Assembly (NCBI RefSeq): GCF_007750855.1
Contig: NZ_CP036291.1
Location: forward strand, 3,782,001-3,846,000
Reading direction: 5' to 3'
DNA: 64,000 bases
DNA from: Pirellulimonas nuda
Lineage (GTDB): Bacteria > Planctomycetota > Planctomycetia > Pirellulales > Lacipirellulaceae
Under the pieces are notes generated by a model. It was not told the DNA's origin, searched no databases, and worked only from the letters and a program-made list of their open reading frames with translations. The first letter of the stretch is position 1, and each line of letters begins with the position of its first letter. Of this stretch, positions 24,440 through 34,224 are shown piece by piece. The position numbers were made by a program, and so were the translations under genes.

Positions 24440-25540
24440 CTACGGGAGCTCACTCTCGGGGACGGACTCTTGCCCGGTAAGCGTTATCAGGCCTCGAGAG
24501 ACGCTCAGCATTCCGGACTCTTCGTGGAGCTCACCGACCTGCAAGTAGCAGCGGCGATTGGCGATCGGCTGCTCGGGATACGGTTTTGAGTAGTCGCGGT
24601 GCGGCTCGCAGTGATAGAACACCAGCGCGCGGTCGCCGAGGACAGCGACCGACGGGTGACGTCCGAAGGATCGATCGGTGGCGTGTGTTCCGGGAACGTC
24701 CAACAGCACGCCTGCGTGCCGCCATGCTCCGTCGGCGTCTAGCCGATAGGCTGCGATCGGGGGCCCGGCGGGGTCGGTCAGCAACCATGTCTGGCCACGC
24801 CATTGAAACGGGAATGGGGCTTCTTGATAGCCGTACCCGGTGACGCGACGGTCGTTCACGTCTCCCACGGCGGGCCCGAGCGTATTCCAGGTCATCAAGT
24901 CGGTCGATTCGGCGACGTAAGTCGTCACCCCTTTGGGCGTCCTCGGGGAAAGGTCGCGATAGTAGAGCCGCCATCGCCCCGGCAACCGGATTAGACCGGC
25001 GTCAATCGCCTCGGGGCCTGCAACCGCGAGGTCAGCGTATTGCCAGTCCAGTGGGCTCTTCGGGTCGGCCACGTAGTGACGGATCCCCTCGGGTTCCCCG
25101 CCCCAAAAGCCCTCTGACGTACCCCGATACGTGACGAACATGTGCAGCGAGTCGCCGTGCCGAACAACCGCCGGCGCCCAGTAAGTGTGCTCCGCGTCGG
25201 GAACGTCGTCATGCCCATCAAATCGGCAGTACCCGGCGAACTTCCACTCGTGTAGGTCCTTGCTCCGGGCGACCCCGATCGGACAGCCCGCGGCGACGCC
25301 GCCCGCGGCACGCAGCGCACGGCGCCCAGTGTAGAAGATGAGCCACTCATCGGCTTCACGGTCGTAGAACACCTCGGGATCACACGACCCATGGTAATTG
25401 GGGTCGGAGAACAGCGGCTTGGGAAACACCTCGCCGCGGGTGGCGTGCGCGAACAAGCCGAGCGCCGTAGCGCCGAGGATGAAGATCGAACAGTAGCGAA
25501 CAGAGCGTACCTGCTCCGCCTGAACCGAGTCTGCCGTCAT
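24440..25540 (-). CDS. GH43/GH32-like beta-propeller glycosidase
   Basis: A 366-residue exported protein (signal sequence SIFILGATALGLFAHATRG). The repeated blade motifs SCDPEVFYDREADEWLIFYT, GVARSKDLHEWKF, HTYWAPAVVRHGDSLHMFVT, AIDAGLIRLPGRWRLYYRD and YQEAPFPFQWRGQTWLLTD are those of five-bladed GH43-type propellers. The Asp in CDPEV is a candidate catalytic base and the Glu in GYQEAPF a candidate acid. The family number is by eye. It follows the broken sulfatase on the same strand and precedes a second sulfatase, suggesting a role with sulfated polysaccharides. Confidence 0.7.
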   Translation of the reverse strand: MTADSVQAEQVRSVRYCSIFILGATALGLFAHATRGEVFPKPLFSDPNYHGSCDPEVFYDREADEWLIFYTGRRALRAAGGVAAGCPIGVARSKDLHEWKFAGYCRFDGHDDVPDAEHTYWAPAVVRHGDSLHMFVTYRGTSEGFWGGEPEGIRHYVADPKSPLDWQYADLAVAGPEAIDAGLIRLPGRWRLYYRDLSPRTPKGVTTYVAESTDLMTWNTLGPAVGDVNDRRVTGYGYQEAPFPFQWRGQTWLLTDPAGPPIAAYRLDADGAWRHAGVLLDVPGTHATDRSFGRHPSVAVLGDRALVFYHCEPHRDYSKPYPEQPIANRRCYLQVGELHEESGMLSVSRGLITLTGQESVPESELP

Positions 25541-25896
25541 TGTCGAAGCTCGCTGCAGTCAGTTGAACATCGTTCTGAGAAGGCCCGATTGGCCAAGGAT
25601 CCGTGAGCGCCGCCCTAGCGGTCTTGTCGGTATTCCGTGCGGGGCCGCAGACGGGGCGACTCTCGCGGGTCTGCTGGCGATCCCGATGTCGTCCAATCCA
25701 ACTTAGCGCTGCGGCTCACCGACGAGGCAGATAGGAGGCAGCACTCTCCGTCAAGATTGGTAGGAAGTCGATGCCGACTCCGCGTTTGGACCGGCTCGAT
25801 GGATAGTTCGGAAGTCGTCACTACTTGCTCAACGCGTCGTGGGGAGATGAGCGCTCTGGCTGGAGCGCCGTGGAGGGCGGCAAACCCGTGCTGCCT
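25541..25896. other. Intergenic gap without a clear gene
   Basis: Short frames on both strands have no recognisable features. It separates the sulfatase (upstream on the minus strand) from the GH43-like gene and may hold the latter's promoter; no clear signal seen. Confidence 0.4.
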
Positions 25897-27465
25897 TTAC
25901 GGCTGGAATCTCGCTGGGGCGGGGAGGACGTTGCTCTGTTCCGCCCATTCGCTCCAGAGCTGCGACAGTCGATCTACGTCCGGGCGGCGTGACGATGACA
26001 GGTCGTTGGACTCCGTGCGGTCGTTCGTTATGTCGTAGAGTTCCCAATCGCTGCCAACTCCGTTCCGGACGAGCTTCAGATCGCCGGTACGGATGGCGGC
26101 GTTCCCCTCGTGCTCCCAGAAGATCGAGCGGTCCGCTGCTTGGTTGGGCATTTGGATGACAGGCGCAAGACTGATTCCTGCGGGGGGGGAGACGTGCCTG
26201 TCGCGGATCGTGTCGGGCCATGTCGTTTTGGCCAAGTCGATCAGGGTCGGGGCGATGTCGATCATGTGGGCGGGTTGACGGCGCCACCCCTTCGACTTGA
26301 TTCCAACCGGCCAGTGAACAATCAGCGGAGTCGCGATCCCACCCTCGTGGTTGTGGTGTTTGTAGAGCCGGAAGGGCGTGTTCTGAAGGTGAGCCCAGCT
26401 CTGTCCGCAGAACCATGCGGAATCGGCCGTCGTGGGGTTCCCCTTTGTGCGTCCCGATGGGCCGGCCTCGGCGTTGCCCCCGTTGTCGCTGCAGAAGATG
26501 ACAACGGTGTTGTCGAGGGCGCCCCGATCCTCAAGTCCTTTCAGCAAGTTTCCAATCGATTGGTCCATCCTGGCGACAACTGCCGCATAAACCGACATCA
26601 GATGGTCGAAGCGATCCTTCTCTTCGTCGGACAGACTGACCCAACGCGAGATCTCATCGGGCAGGGGCGCCGGCTGCCATGATGCGTCGATCAGCCCCGA
26701 GCGTCGCTGCCGCCCGAGTCGTTCTTGCGCGAGTTGCTCCCAACCGCGGCGATAATTCCCACGGAAGCGGTCGATATCGATGGCGTCCGCTTGCAACGGG
26801 AAGTGGGGCGCGGTGTGGGCCTGATAGAGCAAGAATGGCGCGCCCTCCGAGAGGGCCTCATCGACAAACTTCAGACCGTAGTCCGTCCAGAGATCGGTGG
26901 CGTACCAGTTTTCCGGCAAGCGGGGGTCGACGTTCGCGATGCGTTCGCCATCAAGGAACAGTTGGCACTTGCTAGATTCGCAGGGATAGTAAACGCCACC
27001 GGCGGCCAAGTTGAGGCTGCGGCGAAAGCCACGGTCGGTTGGCCTCTGCCCCGGCCGATGCCCCACGTGCCACTTGCCGGTCATCGCCGTGAAGTAACCC
27101 GCCTCGCGGAGCACCTCGGCAAAGGTGGCGCAATCCTGACGCAAGTGCCCCCGGTAGCCAGGTAAGCGATCATCAGCGGTCATGTGGCCGATCCCCGCTC
27201 GGTGAGAGTAATGGCCGGTAAGCAGCGAGGCACGCGTCGGACAGCAACGCCCCGTGTTGTAGAACTGTGAGAAGCAGAGCCCGCCGGCTGCTAGTCGGTC
27301 GAGACTCGGCGTTGGGATTTCGGACCCGTAGGGGCCGATGTCGGAGAACCCCATGTCGTCTGCAAGAATGACGACGAAGTTGGGGCGCGGCTCGGCTACG
27401 GCAGAGCAGACACACAACAGCACCCAAAGCAGGGCTGATGCGGACGGGGGATAGCGTGTTGACAT
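25897..27465 (-). CDS. Exported sulfatase (arylsulfatase type)
   Basis: A 522-residue sulfatase from ATG 27465. Signal peptide SASALLWVLLCVCSAVAEP, metal-binding start NFVVILADDMGFSDIGPYG, active-site CCPTRASLLTGHYSHRAG (C-x-P-x-R, Cys to formylglycine), HVGHRPGQRPTDRGF, and a second metal region VVIFCSDNGGNAEAG. Length and order are normal and the gene is open. An intact IS630 ends two bases before the ATG and replaces the native leader and ribosome-binding site. The frame continues upstream through the IS end (TTG/ATG overlapping the transposase stop), so expression may now depend on the element. It requires a formylglycine-generating enzyme encoded elsewhere. Confidence 0.9.
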   Translation of the reverse strand: MSTRYPPSASALLWVLLCVCSAVAEPRPNFVVILADDMGFSDIGPYGSEIPTPSLDRLAAGGLCFSQFYNTGRCCPTRASLLTGHYSHRAGIGHMTADDRLPGYRGHLRQDCATFAEVLREAGYFTAMTGKWHVGHRPGQRPTDRGFRRSLNLAAGGVYYPCESSKCQLFLDGERIANVDPRLPENWYATDLWTDYGLKFVDEALSEGAPFLLYQAHTAPHFPLQADAIDIDRFRGNYRRGWEQLAQERLGRQRRSGLIDASWQPAPLPDEISRWVSLSDEEKDRFDHLMSVYAAVVARMDQSIGNLLKGLEDRGALDNTVVIFCSDNGGNAEAGPSGRTKGNPTTADSAWFCGQSWAHLQNTPFRLYKHHNHEGGIATPLIVHWPVGIKSKGWRRQPAHMIDIAPTLIDLAKTTWPDTIRDRHVSPPAGISLAPVIQMPNQAADRSIFWEHEGNAAIRTGDLKLVRNGVGSDWELYDITNDRTESNDLSSSRRPDVDRLSQLWSEWAEQSNVLPAPARFQP

Positions 27466-27467
27466 GC

Positions 27468-28655
27468 TAGTGTACTGCATCAATCAGACGTGACCTTATC
27501 GAGCGTAGCCCTGGCGCGTCGTACTTTGGCGAGGATCTCCTCTGCGGTCGCCGTCCATCTCAGGCCCTTCGCGTGGTTGTTGTGATCTTCGACGTACTGC
27601 TTGATCGCTTTGATCAACTGAGGCACGCTGCGGAATGTGCCGCGGCGGAGCCGCTTGTTGGTCAGCTCGGCGAAGAACCTCTCAACCAGGTTCAGCCAGC
27701 TGCTGCTGGTGGGGATGAAGTGCATGTGGAATCGCGGGTGACGCTTCAACCAGCTTTGTACCTTGGGGTGCTTGTGCGTCGCGTAATTGTCGGCGATCAG
27801 GTGCAGATCGAGCCCCGCCGGGGTCCGCGCGTCGATCTCCTTGAGGAAGGCGATCCACTCCTGATGACGATGCCGCTTCATGCACTTGTCGATCACGACT
27901 CCTTCGGCGACGTTCAGCGCCGCGAACAGTGTCGTCGTGCCGTGCCGCTTGTAGTCGTGTGTCATTGTCCCGCAGCGGCCGGGGTGGATCGGCAGCCCCC
28001 TCTGCGTCCGGTCGAGCGCCTGGACCTGCGTCTTCTCGTCGACCGACAGCACGATCGCGTGCTCCGGCGGGTTGAGGTACAAGCCGACCACGTCGTGCAC
28101 CTTCTCGGCGAAGTCAGGGTCGTTCGACACCTTAAAGGTCTTGACCCGATGCGGCTGCAGGCCGTGCGCCCGCCACACGCGGGCGACCCGCGCGTCGCTC
28201 ACCCCCAGCTCCGCCGCGAGCGAGCGGGTGCTCCAGTGCGTGGCGTGCTTCGGTTTGGTCTGGGTCGTGGCTTCGAGGATCCGCCGCGTCAGGACATCAC
28301 GCTCGGGGCTGGGGCGGCCGGGCCGCGGGGCGTCCTTCTCGATCGCCGCCAGCCGACCCTCTGCGAACCGCTTCCGCCACACCCCAACCGGCCGACGCGC
28401 CATGCCGACCTCGTGAGAGATCTCCAAGTTGGTCTTCCCGGCCGCGGCCAGCAGCACCACCTGGGCCCGCTTCACCAGCCGCATCGGCGTGCTGCGCCCG
28501 CGGCTCCACTTCATCAGTGTCTTTCGCTCGTCGTCCGTCAACGTGATCGCAACCGCTACCCGCATGACCAAGGCTCCGTCCGGTGAGATGTGAGGCCTCA
28601 TCATGCTACGCCGGGGGATCACTTTATGTTCACGCAATAATGACGCAGTACACTA
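27468..28655 (-). mobile_element. IS630-family element, intact
   Basis: About 1.19 kb bounded by TA duplications with terminal repeats TAGTGTACTGCATCA and TAGTGTACTGCGTCA (read inward). It is the intact twin of the disrupted copy at 2779-4560. Confidence 0.92.
27480..28565 (-). CDS. IS630-family transposase, intact
   Basis: A 361-residue DDE transposase from [17 protein letters not shown] (GGAG upstream); a TTG at 28637 in frame would add 24 residues. It has an N-terminal helix-turn-helix ([20 protein letters not shown]) and a second DNA-binding region ([20 protein letters not shown]). The triad is Asp in [10 protein letters not shown], Asp in [12 protein letters not shown], Glu in [16 protein letters not shown]. 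No lesions. Its TGA overlaps an ATG in frame with the downstream sulfatase (TGATG). Confidence 0.94.
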   Translation of the reverse strand: MRVAVAITLTDDERKTLMKWSRGRSTPMRLVKRAQVVLLAAAGKTNLEISHEVGMARRPVGVWRKRFAEGRLAAIEKDAPRPGRPSPERDVLTRRILEATTQTKPKHATHWSTRSLAAELGVSDARVARVWRAHGLQPHRVKTFKVSNDPDFAEKVHDVVGLYLNPPEHAIVLSVDEKTQVQALDRTQRGLPIHPGRCGTMTHDYKRHGTTTLFAALNVAEGVVIDKCMKRHRHQEWIAFLKEIDARTPAGLDLHLIADNYATHKHPKVQSWLKRHPRFHMHFIPTSSSWLNLVERFFAELTNKRLRRGTFRSVPQLIKAIKQYVEDHNNHAKGLRWTATAEEILAKVRRARATLDKVTSD

Positions 28656-28758
28656 GTTCCGACGTCGGGGCGTTGCGTTTTCGGGGAATGAGCGACGCCG
28701 ATAATTTTAAACTGCGGCGAGGCTTCACAGCCTCATTCGGCATCAGCGTCTATCGGTC

Positions 28759-30432
28759 TCAGGGCGAGGCACCGCATTGGTGGGCGGGGCGCCATTGCCA
28801 TGGAACCAGCACGGCCACGGCCAGCACGAGGGCCGACGGCTCGGGAACCGAAAAGAGCGCCGCGAAGGCGTCTTCCCCGTGTGTTGCTATGTAGGCGTCC
28901 TTGAATAAGCGGAAGTCGATGCGATCGACGACGCCCGAGCCGTCGAAGTCTCCGCTGCTCCAAGCCGCCGCAGGGTCCAGACCGGTCGTGTCCGCAAGCA
29001 GGGACTGCGCCAGGAGGGGCCAATCCGACCGGGTGACCATGCCGTCACCGTCCAAGTCGCCGATCGCTCGCCCGTTCAAGGCGACGTACGATGCGAAGAA
29101 TATCTTCAAGTCGTCGCGCGTCACACGGCGATCGAGATTCAGGTCGCCCCGCTGGAGCGCCTGGTGGAACGTCATTGTCGAGAAATCGGCGTCGAAGTAA
29201 TCCTTCATCAAGTTGTAATCGGTGAAGTCGACCATGCCGTCTCGGTTCACGTCGGCTGCGTCGGCCTGAATCGCAAGCCAATCTTCCATGTAGCGCTCGT
29301 TGTACGAGTCGAGCGAACTCCCCTCATCCACCATCGCATAGATGTAGAGCCAGTTGATGTGGAAGGGACTGTAGCCATCGCGCGTGACGTTCATGCCGCG
29401 CATCGACAGCGGCTGCGAGAACCCGAGTGTCCCGATCGCGACGTCGTGCTGCCTGAACAGTTGATGCATGTCTTCCAGGTGGTCCGGATTGGACCAAGGT
29501 TGCGACTCGATAAAGTCGGTCCACTCCCGGCGGCTTACTTGCGTGTTGAACGCCTGTTGAAGATAGCCATCGACATGAAGGTTCGGGTCGTAGCCATAGG
29601 CTGTGGCGAAGGTCTGGCCAACGGCGGTTACGCCGATCGGATCGTCCAGCGCGGCTTGGTAACGCCAGACCGGCGAGAACTCGGTGACGATCAGGTCCTT
29701 CGTGGCGCCAGCGAGCTCTTGCCGCGCAAAGCTGAGCATGCTGTTCGCTTCGTCGAGCGTGCTAAAGTGGGCGTGAACGTCCATCCCTGCTACCGCGGCG
29801 TTGTCTCGCGCAAGCTGGAACATCTCTCGGACGACATCGAGCGACTGGTTCGAGCTGCGGTCAAGCCGGTTCAGCGATCCAACGAAGTAGCGAGGCTCGG
29901 TCGCTTGCTGTGCGCCGTATGCATTGCGGAGGTGTTCGAGCAGCCGCTCCGTGAACCGGACGTAGGGCACGGACTGGCCGTCGCTTTGTAGGTCGAGCTG
30001 GAGCGTCTCGAACATCGGCTCGTTGCCCAGGACAATCGAGTTGACCGGCCGCCCGATGGCTACGAGCGTCTGAGCGGCACGGTCGAAGAGCGTCGCCTCG
30101 CGGGGAGAGCCCGGCGCCGGCACCCGCTCGCCGGCGTTCTTGAAGTTCCATTTAAAGGACACGAGCAACTGCTGTCCCGAGTCGGCCGAACGGCGGAGCC
30201 CGACGATGTCGGGGTCGGAAAGCAGGTTGCCGACGCCCTCTTTGCCCAAGATGTCGATGAACCCTCGGGACCAAGTGGTCTTGCTAGCAAGCAGCTCGGC
30301 CGTGCTCGCGTTGCGAGGGAGTTCGTTGAAGTTGGCGCCCAGGATCTGAGCGCGAGCGGGCAGCGCGATCAACGCCGCGAGGATGAGCGGCGCCAACAGC
30401 GGATTGGGTCGCGAGGCCCCGACGCGTTGCAT
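28759..30432 (-). CDS. GH-like TIM-barrel protein with dockerin repeats and PEP-CTERM
   Basis: A 557-residue exported protein; start placed at ATG 30432 (MQRVGASRPNPLLAPLILAA) because it begins a signal peptide, although the frame extends upstream. Residues ~30-400 look like a glycoside-hydrolase barrel (DPDIVGLRRSADSGQQLLVS, SIVLGNEPMFETL with Asn-Glu, DLIVTEFSPVWRY with a second Glu), comparable to heparanase-like GH79 proteins. Four dockerin-like calcium loops follow (DVNRDGMVDFTDYN, DLNLDRRVTRDDL, DLDGDGMVTRSDW, DFDGSGVVDRIDF), then VPEPSALVLAVAVLV. The hydrolase family is a guess; architecture is clear. Confidence 0.75.
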   Translation of the reverse strand: MQRVGASRPNPLLAPLILAALIALPARAQILGANFNELPRNASTAELLASKTTWSRGFIDILGKEGVGNLLSDPDIVGLRRSADSGQQLLVSFKWNFKNAGERVPAPGSPREATLFDRAAQTLVAIGRPVNSIVLGNEPMFETLQLDLQSDGQSVPYVRFTERLLEHLRNAYGAQQATEPRYFVGSLNRLDRSSNQSLDVVREMFQLARDNAAVAGMDVHAHFSTLDEANSMLSFARQELAGATKDLIVTEFSPVWRYQAALDDPIGVTAVGQTFATAYGYDPNLHVDGYLQQAFNTQVSRREWTDFIESQPWSNPDHLEDMHQLFRQHDVAIGTLGFSQPLSMRGMNVTRDGYSPFHINWLYIYAMVDEGSSLDSYNERYMEDWLAIQADAADVNRDGMVDFTDYNLMKDYFDADFSTMTFHQALQRGDLNLDRRVTRDDLKIFFASYVALNGRAIGDLDGDGMVTRSDWPLLAQSLLADTTGLDPAAAWSSGDFDGSGVVDRIDFRLFKDAYIATHGEDAFAALFSVPEPSALVLAVAVLVPWQWRPAHQCGASP

Positions 30433-30556
30433 CGGGAGGTTCAGGGGTGTCTGGGTAATCAATAGGTTTGCTCGTTTCGGGTCACTTGCTGCGCCAGCAA
30501 GCGAATTGTTCGACAGCGAAAGGAGTTCCGGGACAGATGACGAGGAGCAATCGGTG

Positions 30557-30585
30557 GGGGCCCGGGCCAGAACCGGCCCAGACCC
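30557..30585 (-). terminator. Long GC hairpin between two minus-strand genes
   Basis: On the minus strand GGGGTCTGGGCC and GGCCCGGGCCCC form a 12-bp stem (two G-U pairs) around a 5-base loop. It lies after the 235-residue PEP-CTERM gene. There is no T-tract, so it could instead stabilise mRNA. Confidence 0.4.
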
Positions 30586-30609
30586 CGCCCGTCGCCCCAC
30601 ACGACTCTC

Positions 30610-31317
30610 TCACCGACGGCCGTGCCGCCGCAACAGTCCCGCAACGGCGCTGCCCGCCAGCAGAAGTAAGATTGCCGAGGGCTCGGGCACGGGAACGTTG
30701 TACTCGAACGATCGCAGGCCGTACTGATTGTTGCCGCCGTCGGTTGCGCCGTTGGAGAACTCAAGCGATGAACCCGCGGGAGTGGCCGCCTGGTTTCCGA
30801 GCGTCAGCGTTTGCAAACCGCCGGCGCCCGGTATCCAGGTGATCGCGCCAGCGGCAAAGCCGATGGAGCCGGCGCCCGCGGCGGACGGGTCGGCCGTGAA
30901 GCCGCTGATCACGATGGTCGAAGCAAGCCCACCCGCCGACGCTCCAGCGCTCGCTACGGTAATCGCGGTCAGGCCACCGAAACCTGTTGCAGGGAGGTCA
31001 AGCTTGATGGACTCTGCGTTGGCGCCGTTATTGTTGATCGACCGGGTGAAGCCGACGCTTGGTCCGTCCGCGGCGGGCTGCCCGACCCCCAGGCCGTTGT
31101 TCGGGTTGGCGCCGCCGTCGTAGGCGAGTTGTGATCCAGCCAAGCCGTCTAGCATGGCCGTTAGCGTGAAGCCGCTGACCGACTTCGTATTGCCATTGAA
31201 CTGGGCAGGCGTGCCGATAATTTCTTCGGTGTTAATCAACGCGGCATGGGCGCCCGATGGCGCCGCTACGAGAGCGGCGATGGTCAACATAGCGATTGGA
31301 ACCAGAAGCGATCTCAT
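30610..31317 (-). CDS. PEP-CTERM exported protein
   Basis: A 235-residue protein: signal peptide (MRSLLVPIAMLTIAALVAAP), a beta-rich domain with GVGQPAADGPSVGFTRSINN and ESIKLDLPATGFGGLTAITV, then NNQYGLRSFEYNVPVPEPSA, a hydrophobic helix and RRHGRR. The central domain is clearly paralogous to the second half of the large neighbouring protein (31385-34141). Function unknown; surface or exopolysaccharide-associated by sorting signal. Confidence 0.82.
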   Translation of the reverse strand: MRSLLVPIAMLTIAALVAAPSGAHAALINTEEIIGTPAQFNGNTKSVSGFTLTAMLDGLAGSQLAYDGGANPNNGLGVGQPAADGPSVGFTRSINNNGANAESIKLDLPATGFGGLTAITVASAGASAGGLASTIVISGFTADPSAAGAGSIGFAAGAITWIPGAGGLQTLTLGNQAATPAGSSLEFSNGATDGGNNQYGLRSFEYNVPVPEPSAILLLLAGSAVAGLLRRHGRR

Positions 31318-31384
31318 TAGACTGAACCTCCAAAGCTGTGAAACCGAGAAGCAACAGAAGCGACAAGGCGTCTACTTTCATGTT

Positions 31385-34141
31385 TTAAGAACGTCTACGC
31401 CCTCTCTGGAGGCAAAGAAGCGCCGCGCAAGCGAGCAGCAGCGAAGCGGGCTCTGGAACCGGGCTTCCGTCGATCCCTCCCCCAACAGCCGGCTGGCCGA
31501 AGTTGTTCTTCCAGGACGAGTAGTCGGCGGCGCTTACCACGCCCGTGTTGGCCGGGTCGCGGTTCTGGAGCATCGCGGCGCTGAGGCCCAGGTTGTCGCG
31601 CCACACGGTGTAGTCGGCGGCGTCGACAAAGCCGTCCCCGTTGTAGTCGCCCACCGTGCCCGACGGCTCCGACTGGAAGTACTCGATGAAGGCGCCCCCG
31701 ACTCGCACGGTCTCGCCCGTCGAGGCGAGGTCGAACTCTAGCACCAAGTCCCGTGTATCCAGGGCGGTGTCGTAGAACGTGCCGAGCGGAACCTGCATCG
31801 CCCCGGGGGCGATGGTGGAACTGCCGAACGCAAAGGCCTCCGCCTTTAGACTGGTGCTCGTGGCGTTGCTGGCCGCTTGATCCCATCCGGGGCTTGTGGC
31901 GGAGCCGTCTCCCTGGGGAAAGACGCCGCTGCCCCCCAGGCCGGTGTAGCCCGTGGTCAGCAACCCGTTGCCGGCGCTGAGGACCTGCACAAAATCGATC
32001 TCGCGCGGGAGGGCGCCCCGCGTCAGGAACACATCGCCGGTTCTTGTATCAACCCGCAGAGAGACCTCCGAAATGTCTTCGACAAGCTCGATGGCTCGGA
32101 ATCCGTACTGGTTGTTCCCGCCGGTGGTGCTGCCGTTGGAGAACGTCAGCGACCCGCCCGCGGCGACCGATGCCGCGTTCCCCAAAGTGAGCGTCGCGGC
32201 GTTCGCCCCGAGCGGGTTGCCGACGTCCGAAGTGGGGTTGGTCCAGGTCAGCGTGCCGGACAAGAAGTCAATCGTGCCGGTCCCGGTGGCCATCGGGTCG
32301 CTGGCGAACCCGCTGATCGAGACCACCGACGCGGTTGCGTTGGACACCACGATCTTGGCCAGCCCACTGAAACCGGCCAAAGGCAGGTCGAGGCGGATCG
32401 ACTCGGCGTTTGTGCCGTTGTTGTTGATCGAGCGGGTAAAGCCAACGGACGGTCCCAACCCCGCCGGCTGACCCACGCCGAGCCCCGCGCCAAGATTGAA
32501 TGACCCGTCCAGGGCGAGCTGCGAAGCCGGGGAGCCGTCGAGCTGCGCCGTCAGCACGAAGCTCCCCACCGAAGCGAGCGAGTTGCCGTTGTACTGAGCG
32601 AGCCCGACTGCCGGGTCGGTCGGGCTGACGCCGGTGAAGTCGCCGTTGGTGAGCAGAGTCACCGCGGAGCAAGGGGCGGCAATCGCCATTGCCACAAGCA
32701 GTGCGATCCCCCGCGGAGTCTGGACACACCGGCTCGGCACAAGCGATCGGCCAGAGCAAGACCGCAGCAGCACGAGGCCGACGCCGGCCAGGGCGACCAG
32801 AGTTAGCGTGATCGCACCGGGCTCGGGGACGCTCGAAACCGCGGCCAACGCTTCGAAGCTCTCGGCGCCGAAGGCGGCGATGAAGTTGTCCTTGAAGAAG
32901 CGGAAGTCTGCGCGATCCGTCAGCCCGTCGCCGGTCAGGTCGCCGGCCAAGTACTGCCCGATACCGCTGGTCGGAGACTGGGCGTTGACGAGCCCACCGA
33001 GCACCGTGGGCCAGTCGCCGGCGTCGAGCGCGCCGCTGCTGTCGTAATCCCCCAAGACGGCCGGCGCCGTGTAGTTGACCAACGCATTGATGACGCCCCC
33101 TCCAACCAGGTTGACCTGCGCTGATACGTCGCGGAATGGTGACGGCACGTAGATGTCTCCCAAACTGACCGAGCTTCCCGCGGAGATGTTCGTGGCCAGG
33201 GTCGCCGAAGCGGTCGCGCCCGGGCCCGATCCGGTGTCGAAACCGGCGCTGCCGCCCACCAGACTGTAGGACTCCACATTGACCGCGGACGAGGTCGGGT
33301 TGCTAAGCGTCACGGCGCCCGAGGTCTGGTTGATGTTGAGCGTGAGAACCGGTTTAGCGGGGACCGACAGAGAGAGCGTGGCAGGTTCGACCCAGAAGCC
33401 GACGTCACCGTCGTTGCTTCCAAACGTTCCGATCATCTGCACTGCCTCATCTGCCTTAAAGGGATTGCCTACGTCAGTCGTATCGCTCAGTCCCCCGAAA
33501 CTACCGGACGCACTACTGATGAGTCCTGCCTGATACGTATTATTTCCGAACCAGTTGAATGTGCTGCTGGCGCCACGGACGTCGGTGGATTGCACGACTC
33601 CAAGCTGCGCCGTGTCGTCTTGCACTGCGAGGCTGAAGCCCTTGGCGCCGTTCCAGGTCGCCGCGACCGAGACAAGATTGCCAGCGGTCAGCGGCCCAAA
33701 GCTGCTGTAGATGGCGGCGGCGTTGTCGAGTAGGTCGAGGTCGTTGGCGACCAACGACGACGCAAGCGCGGCGCCGGTCGGCCCGGCGCTAACCGCCGAC
33801 TTGATTGCTAGCGTGGGAACGCCGTCGATCAACCACAAGCCCACGCCGTTGCTCGTGCCGCCGATTTCTTGGATCAGGCGGGTCTCACCGAGGGCGAGGT
33901 CCGCCACCGTGGGAGTGAATGTGGCGTTGAAGGCGAAGCCCGCCGTGTAGCCATTCGGCGAGTTGCTTATTGCGTTGCCCAGGCCGACGTTGGCGGTCGT
34001 TCCCGAGAAGATGAAGTTCAGGTTGCCAAACCCCGTGGAGAGCCCCGTAAGGTTGTCCGCCCGACAGGTCGCGGGCAAAGCCGCCAACAAGAGCAGGGCA
34101 AGCAGGCGGGATGAACCGAGAGTCGTGGGTGAGTTATTCAT
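31385..34141 (-). CDS. Double PEP-CTERM protein, probable fusion of two genes
   Basis: Open frame of 918 codons from ATG 34141 (signal peptide SSRLLALLLLAALPATCRAD). The first ~460 residues hold a LamG-like region, a dockerin-like pair (GDYDSSGALDAGDWPTVLGG, DLTGDGLTDRADFRFFKDN) and a complete PEP-CTERM end (VPEPGAITLTLVALAGVGLV). Without a stop it continues into a second signal-peptide-like segment (IALLVAMAIAAPCSAVTLL), a domain paralogous to the 235-residue neighbour (GVGQPAGLGPSVGFTRSINN), a further domain, a second dockerin pair (GDYNGDGFVDAADYTVWRDN) and a second VPEP tail. A GTG at 32740 could start the second part separately. Either a read-through fusion or two overlapping cistrons. 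Confidence 0.75.
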   Translation of the reverse strand: MNNSPTTLGSSRLLALLLLAALPATCRADNLTGLSTGFGNLNFIFSGTTANVGLGNAISNSPNGYTAGFAFNATFTPTVADLALGETRLIQEIGGTSNGVGLWLIDGVPTLAIKSAVSAGPTGAALASSLVANDLDLLDNAAAIYSSFGPLTAGNLVSVAATWNGAKGFSLAVQDDTAQLGVVQSTDVRGASSTFNWFGNNTYQAGLISSASGSFGGLSDTTDVGNPFKADEAVQMIGTFGSNDGDVGFWVEPATLSLSVPAKPVLTLNINQTSGAVTLSNPTSSAVNVESYSLVGGSAGFDTGSGPGATASATLATNISAGSSVSLGDIYVPSPFRDVSAQVNLVGGGVINALVNYTAPAVLGDYDSSGALDAGDWPTVLGGLVNAQSPTSGIGQYLAGDLTGDGLTDRADFRFFKDNFIAAFGAESFEALAAVSSVPEPGAITLTLVALAGVGLVLLRSCSGRSLVPSRCVQTPRGIALLVAMAIAAPCSAVTLLTNGDFTGVSPTDPAVGLAQYNGNSLASVGSFVLTAQLDGSPASQLALDGSFNLGAGLGVGQPAGLGPSVGFTRSINNNGTNAESIRLDLPLAGFSGLAKIVVSNATASVVSISGFASDPMATGTGTIDFLSGTLTWTNPTSDVGNPLGANAATLTLGNAASVAAGGSLTFSNGSTTGGNNQYGFRAIELVEDISEVSLRVDTRTGDVFLTRGALPREIDFVQVLSAGNGLLTTGYTGLGGSGVFPQGDGSATSPGWDQAASNATSTSLKAEAFAFGSSTIAPGAMQVPLGTFYDTALDTRDLVLEFDLASTGETVRVGGAFIEYFQSEPSGTVGDYNGDGFVDAADYTVWRDNLGLSAAMLQNRDPANTGVVSAADYSSWKNNFGQPAVGGGIDGSPVPEPASLLLACAALLCLQRGRRRS

Positions 34142-34224
34142 CAAGCAGCAGGGGGTTGAGCAGGGATCAAGATAAGGGCTTGAATGGGACGCAAACGCTC
34201 TGCGGGGACCGACAGGCTTGGTCA

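Noticed and set aside
25829..26416. A 195-codon minus-strand frame
   Set aside because: Out-of-frame shadow of the sulfatase gene, which covers the same strand with clear motifs.
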